A stretch of DNA of 64,000 nucleotides from contig NC_092367.1 of NCBI RefSeq assembly GCF_030848805.1, positions 18,781,692 through 18,845,691 of the forward strand, written 5' to 3'. The translations under genes were made by a program, and so were the position numbers. The DNA comes from Temnothorax longispinosus. Taxonomy: Eukaryota; Arthropoda; Insecta; Hymenoptera; Formicidae. How positions within the stretch are numbered: position 1 is the stretch's first letter; every line of letters starts with the position of its first letter. The notes beneath the pieces were generated by a model. That model saw only the letters and a list, made by a program, of their open reading frames with translations, had not been told where the DNA came from and searched no databases. Shown here piece after piece: positions 37,501 through 46,500 of the stretch.

Positions 37501-40500
37501 GTCGCCTTCAATCAAGAAGTGACTTAACGGATTATGTTGTCCCATCTATGCAACCGCAACGCACCGAGTAAGCCGATAAGTCGTCTCGGCGAATACATCG
37601 ATCGAAAACCATCGCCAAAGTAATCGCAGCGTTTCACGATAGAATGATCGGGCTACGTGTGAGTTCCACAATTTTTTGTGGATAATTTGATAGAACTTTT
37701 CTCTGAGCGAGCGCGCGTCGTTCAACTCGAAAATTCGCGAGGACGAGAAATCGGCGAGCCAGCAAGTCTAATCCTTCTCTTTGACGACGCATATATCCCG
37801 CCACGGTTCTGACCGGTGTCGAACTTTTTTTTCTGTTGCAGAGCCGAAGAAGGAAAAGACTGAACAGAATGCGAATGGCGCGATATCGCCGAATGGCGAG
37901 CCGCAGGCCGCCAATTTGGGCACGGCAACGACCGGCTCGGCGGTGCCGGTCCCGGGCCCGGCCCCGGATGCCGGGAACCAGCAAAAGCCGAACAGGCCAA
38001 ACACCCTCGACCCCAGGGTGATAGCCAGGAGGCTGATCTTGTTCGACAGTGAGTACACACTCGCAAACTGGCGAGCATATCGATATGCGTGTCGCGTGTC
38101 GCGTGTCGCGTGTCGTCGTCGCTCAGAGAAAAGTTCGGCGAAATCGAAGAGAGGGAGGGAAAGTTTGGTCCAAAAAGGACCAAAACCTTACTAAAAATAT
38201 GTCTTTCAAATAATTTCCTTTAATAGGAAATTAAAATAATATTAATACACGAAACATATGTAATATATTTAACAAATGCTGTCGTATATAATAATTAATT
38301 TTATGGATTATGTAACTCAGCGTTTATGTTGTCCGAATTATATATCTTATATTTTTCCCTCACATATTTTCCTCACGTAATTCTGATCTATATAGAGATC
38401 TGTAATTACTTTAAAAACTTGAACTTTTTCGGCATATAAAAGATCCACAAGTGCATCAGCCAATATAAACTTGGATTTATATTCGTTATGCAGCTATCGT
38501 TGTGCAACTTGTAGAAACTTTCGAGTTTTCTCTTCATCCTGAGGGTTGTCAGTTTATAAGCCATAATAACATCTCCTTATTATGCGCTAACTCGACGAAG
38601 AGCGATGGGTTCTCGCTTCCCGCGAATACGTGCTACACGAATGTAATTATTGTCGAATAAACACGATGCAGAAAGCTCCTTTATTAGATTTAGTTGCCTT
38701 TTTGACGACGCTCGAAGTTATTTACATATTTTTCACGTTTTTTGGAAATTGGGAAGCGAAAAGATAGCAGACGTGCTTATGTATTATACGAGAGCCATGT
38801 CTATCTCTTATTATAAAATTATTATATTCTCGAATTGGTTACAATAGTATTGAAATATAATAAAACATATAATTCTCCGATCTTTACATTCCATCGGTAC
38901 CGTATGTATAATTGCATCTACATATTGAAATTTTTATTAGCAATTCGGATTGTTTAATTAGTATAGACTCCTAAACGATACGTTTTAGAACACAATGTCA
39001 AGAACATAATATTTAGACTAACATTTAAGCAGTTTCGTATCTGTTCTTTTTCGTCTTCATATTTTTTTGAAAGAGAGAAAATAAAATTTTTTTTCAGAGA
39101 AATAAAATGCTGAGGAAAATTTCTGCGAGAGAGATCAGATACGCTGTTATCTGCAGCGTCACGTTTTCAAAAAGCTAATAACGGCGTGCATGCCGAGAAA
39201 ATACATTTATTCAAATAAATTTGAGATTAATCGCGCTGACACGCACAGCGTAAACTCGCACGATAACGTGGCCCGTACGTTGCCTAAAATTTTCGCGATA
39301 AATTTCGACCGGGCTGGAATCAAATATGTGTGATCAAACACGGCTGGACGATCCCCGGGGAATGCGTGGTAGCCGAAGTATCTCGCCTGGTAACCGCCTG
39401 GAACTTCGTCCTTTTGTGTCAGAATTTAGGTGCGCGACATTATCAAATGGCCAGCAGCGCGAGAGCGCGCGCATCCACCGACTTGTTTAACATTCCAACC
39501 GATACTGGTCGTGAGTATAACGACGGGTCGTTATTCATAAAAAATACTCCGGTCTTTATGAAATTTCTAAAATAAAAAAAAACGCCCCGCAGTCGCGAGC
39601 CGTTAAGCGGCAGCGCCAAATTAAAAATTCCGCCTGGCGTTCCGGACGCGACGGCAACGGGATTTAATAATAAATAAATTCGGCGAAGCCGGCAAACGGT
39701 GTTTCGCAAGTTTCTCATCTATAGCAGCTGCAACGAGCATGAGCTCGTGGCATTCGTTCGTTTGCCAAGATATTGTTGCTTCTGTCACCGCGAGATGAAT
39801 CACGTTTCTCGTAACAACTGGCTTCGATGCAACTTTATGGGACCGAGCGCGTGCCTCTTTCGATCGCATTGAATGCGGCGGTTTTTAGGCAACTCGAAAA
39901 TAATTATCTAGCACTGCGTCTTTTTGACTTTAACGCTAAGAAAAAAATGCGTCTTATTTTTGGACGGAATAAAATTAATTAGCACAATAGTGGCATGTCT
40001 AGATGTACGATCATCTCGATATTTCGTGATATTACAAGCCTTGTTTTTCTTTTTGTTTCCAGTGGACAAGGGGGTGCTGGATCAGAGCGCCGACAATCAG
40101 CAGGTAATCGAGAGGTGTTATCCATTACCGCCTCAGAATACCCTGATGCTGTCGGAGCTCCCAGAACCGCCGATTCCTTTGAGTGAAATCGGCCCTATAC
40201 CACCCCCGCCCATGTTCAGCTCCCCGAGTCCCACTTTACTGGCGAGACAACGGCAAATCCCGGTCTCGGACTGCGAGGACGAGGGTAAGTGTAACGAAAC
40301 ATTAATGCCGCGGAAGAGAAGAGTATTGGAGCAATTAATTGGAGCGATTAGTCACATGACAGAACCCCTTCGTCGCTTATTAGAGTCTCCTCTGTTGGCA
40401 CGGTTCTAAGATGACCGATAAATTGATGACCGACGTTCCATATAAGCCAGTAACGCGTGTTCCTGCCGTTTCTGTTATTCTGATTTTCAATATCGCGATA

Positions 40501-43500
40501 TAAAGTTATAAAATTACGGTAACGATGCATATCATTATGAAATTGTTTAATACTGTTTATCTCATTACTGGGAATTTAATTTCGTTGTTAATCATCGCTC
40601 TGCGCTAATTGATGACCGCAATTTCCTGTTGTGTTGATGCACTTGCCTCCGTGATGCGTGCTTAGTTATTGACTATCAATTGTAATGATTGTGTCATTGA
40701 ATATCCATAAATTAATCTCAACACAGCGCGTAATTATATGAATCTGAAGCAATCGACACGTCTATATGTTTATATAATGCATTTATTTATTATGCACATA
40801 TCACTGAATTTGTTTTAAAATATATTTATTTAAATTTTCCGAGCTTTAATAAACGACGAAATAGTCATCCGATCTTTTTGCGTGCAAGCTCGAAGCTGTT
40901 TAATTTCCACATATAAATCGTGAAGTGATTGTGAGTTTTCTTGCCGCTTGCTCCGATAGATGAGGAGGACGTCGATGTGGAGGAGGAGGACGACAATATG
41001 TACGCCTTCAGAGTGTCGCAGCCAGATCCGGCGATCGACACGTCTCGCGTTGAAGAGATACCGGCGAAGGAACCTAAGTTCCACGCGGTACCGCTGAAGA
41101 GCGTGCTGAAGAAACGGGGCTCCGGAAGCGGACCCGGCACGCCGCAGAACACGCCGACGCAGGAGAACAGGCCGCTGACACTTCGCCAGGAGCTCCACGC
41201 CTCGTTCAAGTTAGTGCCCTCCTGCGGTTCGCAGAAATCTCTTTACACACTTTGCTCGAATATATCCATCGCTGCAGAAGCGTTCGGGAAGGGAAATCGG
41301 AGATCCGAACTGTTAATATTACTCACGTTGGTCCAAAGTATCCGGAAAAGAAGGAAGTCACAAAATACCGTTTATATAATTCGTGATAAATTAATGATAA
41401 AAAATGTAACGCGACTGTACATTTTTATTAAAATCTTTTTTTAGCTAAAAGAATATAATTTGTGGAAATTCGGAGTGTAAGACTCATCTTTGCATTAAAG
41501 ATTTAAAACTTTTGATAGGAAAATGCATCGTCTTTTTCGTAACGCATCACTAAATTATTGGAATCGTAAAAGTAGCTCGTAGATCGTATCACTTTGAACT
41601 AACACTTTGCAACGGACTCGTGACAGCATTTAGAAGAAACAAAAAGAGCAACGAATGCAAAGCGCCGAAGGTATTCGTGAATTCCTTTCGAACGCTTCGC
41701 ACCGAAACTCGAAACTCGCCGTAAGAATCGGGCGCTCTTCGAGACTCTGGCACCCGGCACAAATTCGCCGGGATAATTCGCTTCCTACGTCGACGACTTT
41801 TCTTTAATTAAAAATCGCTTCTATTCTCAAAAGCCCGCTTTCTCGCGGGTCTCTCGTTGTTTGATATCGAAAGCATCGGATCTACAAGCAGGCTTCGAGT
41901 GCACTGCTCCACCGTGGTATTATTACGCTCGGCTTTAATGAAAAGTGTAAAAAGCAGACGTCGAAGAGCCCTAATTTTTTTCGAACGTAGTCTTTTAATT
42001 TCCCGTCTCGTTGCTTGTAGTTTTCTTGGCAGCTTACGTCAACTGCCCGAGTGAATAAATTTCTTGAAAGACGTCAATCCAAATTTATACAATAGCAAGT
42101 CTCATTTAAAATATAATTTGGTATTAGAGATGGCTTTAAGGATATTAAGTGTACAGATATTAGGCTTCTAGAATATTAACTTGTTGACTGCCACAGTGGT
42201 CATCCGTAATCAGTGCTCAACTTTTCATTAACGTTCTGGTAATTACTGTGATTAGAGTTATCAAATTTTTTTTAAAACATTTAAAAAAAATGAATACTAG
42301 TAGTTGATATAATAATTTTGAATGACATAAATAGCTAGGTAACAATGTAAAGTAAAAAATATATAATTTATACTATCCGAAGATAAAGTCTTATTTACTG
42401 ATATTGACACAATAGTTTATCATTCTATATTTATGATAATGAAAATTCTACTATGGCGTACACGATAAGAGCCATACAAATGGTTGGGCAAACAACATAT
42501 TAAGCGTTATCTGGCAACGTTACTATGAAATACGAGACGGGATTATTGAAGTGACGTACGCTCTCTTAGGCGAGTACTCATGGAATGTAGTTTGTGCACC
42601 CGTCATTAACATGTCAGTCACTAGTAAAGGATCGTATTTTTCTTATGCTTAACCAGAAGGCCACCGTTGAGGCCTAGGATGAGAATATGGTAATTGGGCA
42701 TTGGTCTAACTAAGCATGTGTGCAAACCGATGGTATATATGTGTATATATATACATATATGTATATACACATATGTACATATACGTATTATGTATATTGT
42801 CTTTACGTCTGTGTCTTACGGCGCGGTTGATCGCGAGAGAACCATGATGTTCTAGTCTCTCCTCCTCTCTTTCTCAGTGACTCCTTTCGCGAGTCACGCG
42901 AGCGCCGTGAGCATGGCAATGCGCGTCCGACGTTTTAAGCATGAGAAAACCTTAGGGAAACCCATGAAAAATCTCTCGTCTTATGCTTGTCACGCCGCAT
43001 CATTCGATCACGCACGACACATCACGTGAGTCGAATATCGCGCGAGGCGCGAGAGACGGGACAAGTTCGTTATTTTTCTTTTTCGCGCGATCGATCCATC
43101 TCGCGAGTCGCGATCCGTCATCGGTCGACGGTATCGCTCGCGAAGTACCTTGCACAATTTGTGTAAGTCGGGGACAATTACGACGAGAGGAAGTGTCGGT
43201 TAACTATTCCGTTCCTGTGAGTATACGACTTCCCTCACCCCCTCTCCCCCGATTTTCTCGGTGTATTTATCTTCGGTATTTTTAAATTCGCCGATTATTT
43301 CAATTGTATTTCGTATGTCCCTGTTAATTCCGTTATACGAAAAAAAGCATGTAGCCTTTTCTATATGTTAATAATTATTTCTGTGATATATACCTGATCT
43401 CTTTAAATATGTTCTATGTGATGATAGATAAAGCCTTATATTAATTATGATTGCTATAATGAATATATTACATTCTTGTCTGTAACTTCTTCTCTGCTGT

Positions 43501-46500
43501 ATCACAGTTCTGTAGAAAACAGAGGAAAACTTATGAACAAGATATTATCCAGTATTTTTAATGAATACAAATTGTATTAACTTGTCGATTACTTTCCAAG
43601 ATCCGTACGTATCTGTGGGAATTTTACTTATTTACTTATTTAAAAGTTATTGTTTTCTTATTGGTATTGAGTTAAAATGTATATATTTCACATCGCTTTA
43701 CGCGAATCTTAAGCACGTTACAACAAGAAACGACAGTACTGCCGGAGCTTTTTGTTCATTATTACATTATTGCAGCTTTGATGCTTTAAACGCGCCGGCT
43801 TTTTTAACTTTGAAAATATTTGACCCGAGGCACCTCGCTTCTGACGTCACGCACTCCGCTTGAAAAAAAAATGATAAAAAATTTAGTATTAAAGCAAAGA
43901 TATAATTGGCACAGGTTATAATGTGCCCCACGTTTGGACTTTCGCGAAATTCTCGATAATTTCGCAATATTAATAATCCTCAGGAACGTGAAGCGCAACA
44001 CAAAGAGAAGATTAAAAGTCCCGACAAATTTTGGAAGTTACTGTAATATTAAATGCTAATATTATGAGAGATTCTCACGATAAACTGCCACGAGGAGGGA
44101 AAAAGAACTTCTTGTCAAGAACACCGCGCACACAGCCAAGAGAAACGCTCGTGTTAAATATTCGTGAAACATTTGCCATCTCCTAGCGCCCCTCCTATTC
44201 TTGGGGGAAAATTTGCGATAACTTCCAAAGTTTAAATCTAAAAATTCTCAATGCAAGCAGCATCAGCAAGGCAGTACGCTTACGGATCGATCCAAGAACT
44301 GCGGGTTCGAACACGTTGAATGCGCCGAGTCGCGATAATTTCCATATTGCAATTACTGTCCGGTCTAGGATTTTTCCACGTTTGTTGCAAATTTTGACGA
44401 TAAATTTTCCCTGTAACGTCGACATTAGATCGTACGCGACGTCTGATACGAATAATAAAGTTCGCGTATGTAACATTCAACGTGTCGAACTTATATAGTA
44501 ACAGCCGGACTTGGGTGGACGGGTGAAATACGCGCGAGAGTCTTGTTTCACATGGGGTACCCCGTTGTTCTCGACGTGTCACACACGCCACTATGCATCT
44601 TTCCCCTCGTTTCTTCCCTCGCCCCGGCATATACCCCATTCGCATCTCGTTCTCTTGTAGCACCGTAGAGTAGAACATTGGTTCAACGTAGCATCAACCA
44701 GCGATTGCGTATACCACCGGTGCCCTGTATTAACGATCTCGCACGTCCCCGTGCCTCGTTCTTTCAGCAGTCGACCGGTCAGATTCGGCCTCGCTCTACC
44801 CTGCACGTTGGAGAACAAGGAGAACGCGAGACCTTACGTCATCCGAGAAGACGCGGACGGCGACTCCGGCGACGGACAAGTTCTCTACAGGGATGATTAC
44901 GACGACGAGAAAAGTGAGTCGCTCCGTTATCCATTTTATTAAATATTTAACCCGCGAATTGTCCGGCAATCGTCCCACAAAAACGCCCACTGATCGAGAT
45001 TCGAGATCGTCACTGTCGTATCCCGTTTATTCTGCCATCACACGGTCGCACATCGATCGAAAGGCAATCTTGTGTCACACACATTCTAAAGTAATTATTA
45101 ATTATAATTAAAATATTGAAAATTATAATGAAATAGTTATTTATGTTTGCTTAATTGATGCTTAATCATTAATAATAAATATTAATTATCATTAGTCTAT
45201 ACCAATTAAGTTATATTTTCGCAAACTGCATAAAATATGTACCAGAGAACATAATAAGCGAGCAGCAATATTGTGGCACAGTTTATATCGCAATAATCAA
45301 TGTAAATAACAGAATGAACTTTGCAATTCGATTTTTCCTGGATGTTTTTGGGAGCACGTGCTTGCCTCTCGGCAATCAATTAGGCAGATAGTAACTTCAT
45401 GTTGGTCCGCGGAATTTTGATGGACGCGCGGCTCCACTAGTTGATGAAAAACTACCAGCCGCGATCGTGCCGATCGATGAGACTCTCGGTGAGAGTCAAT
45501 CGTATCGTTTTTCGCGAAAATAAATATGCTTCGCGGCTCTCAAAGATCCGTATCAAGATTCCGCCGCAAGCAGAAGCTTAAATCGCGTCGCGCCCGTGTG
45601 CATCGCGATAAAAATGCGCAGTCACGAATGCAGTTACGCGAATACGAGGGCCATGTTTATTTCACGCCCCCGCTCATGCAATTTTCCATCGAGATATGAG
45701 GTTTCAAACTCCCGACGTGAATTCGAATTTGAATGGACTTCCGAACGAATTCATAAATAGTCCCGCACTTCGTGTATTCCCGATAACGGTCTCCCGCGAG
45801 CGATAAAAGCGAGACGCGGCGGACCGCTCTAAATCTCGAAGATATAGCTGGGGAAAAAAGCTGAGTCAATCACAGGAAAACTTTGTGGAACATGGAAATA
45901 AAAAAAAGAAGTTCAGGGAAACTCGGCGGATGGGTTTTGAACATTTACGGAGGTTGAGAAAATTCGAAAGAAAGTGGAAACTTCGATGTGACGGCGTCAA
46001 ATAATCAATATAAGCTCTTCTCAAAGAACTTAAGATTCATACTTTTGCATTTAGCACTTTGCTGAATGAATCTGTTCGTAATTCATGGCACTGAATGCTG
46101 GACAGAGGGAATTCGCTTAATCGTTTAGACGTTTAAAACGTTTAAGACCGAATTTTAATTCCTCGTGTTATAAGATCTTTTTTACTCGTACTTCTTGATT
46201 TTCTCCTCTATTTTAAGAAATTGAGCATAAATGATTAATTATTCGTAACGGGAGGATTTATATAATCGGCGTGTGGGAAGAGGATAATCTCTCTGCCGAG
46301 CTTAGCGTTTATAGCGCGACCACTCGCAGATTAAACGTCTCACGGGAACATTCCGTTGATTTTCTCACAATACATCTGCGCGATTGCTCAACACTTTAAA
46401 TCAGTCTTCAGCGACGGGACTAATACTCGCGCTGGGTCGTGCGCGTGTGTGTGTGTGTGTAAGCTGTCGCTTAAGAGGTGGTTTATATTAATCCCCGAAA

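Larger units (their letters stand above)
16566..37841 (+). other. Phactr intron 1 (about 21.3 kb)
   Basis: The intron is bounded by GTGAGC and TTCTGTTGCAG. I find no Phactr exon inside it. It contains two foldback elements (26.2 and 30.3 kb), a CpG-rich candidate promoter region at 34.0-35.1 kb, and a 212-codon open frame on the opposite strand at 26.9-27.5 kb. Its length suggests it hosts regulatory elements and possibly other transcription starts. Confidence 0.7.

Noticed and set aside
37722..38183. Reverse-strand frames of up to 153 codons over Phactr exon 2
   Set aside because: They are shadows of the low-complexity coding exon on the + strand.
44296..44316. GCGGGTTCGAACACG resembles a tRNA T-arm or B box
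   Set aside because: No A box at the right distance and no acceptor-stem pairing around it.
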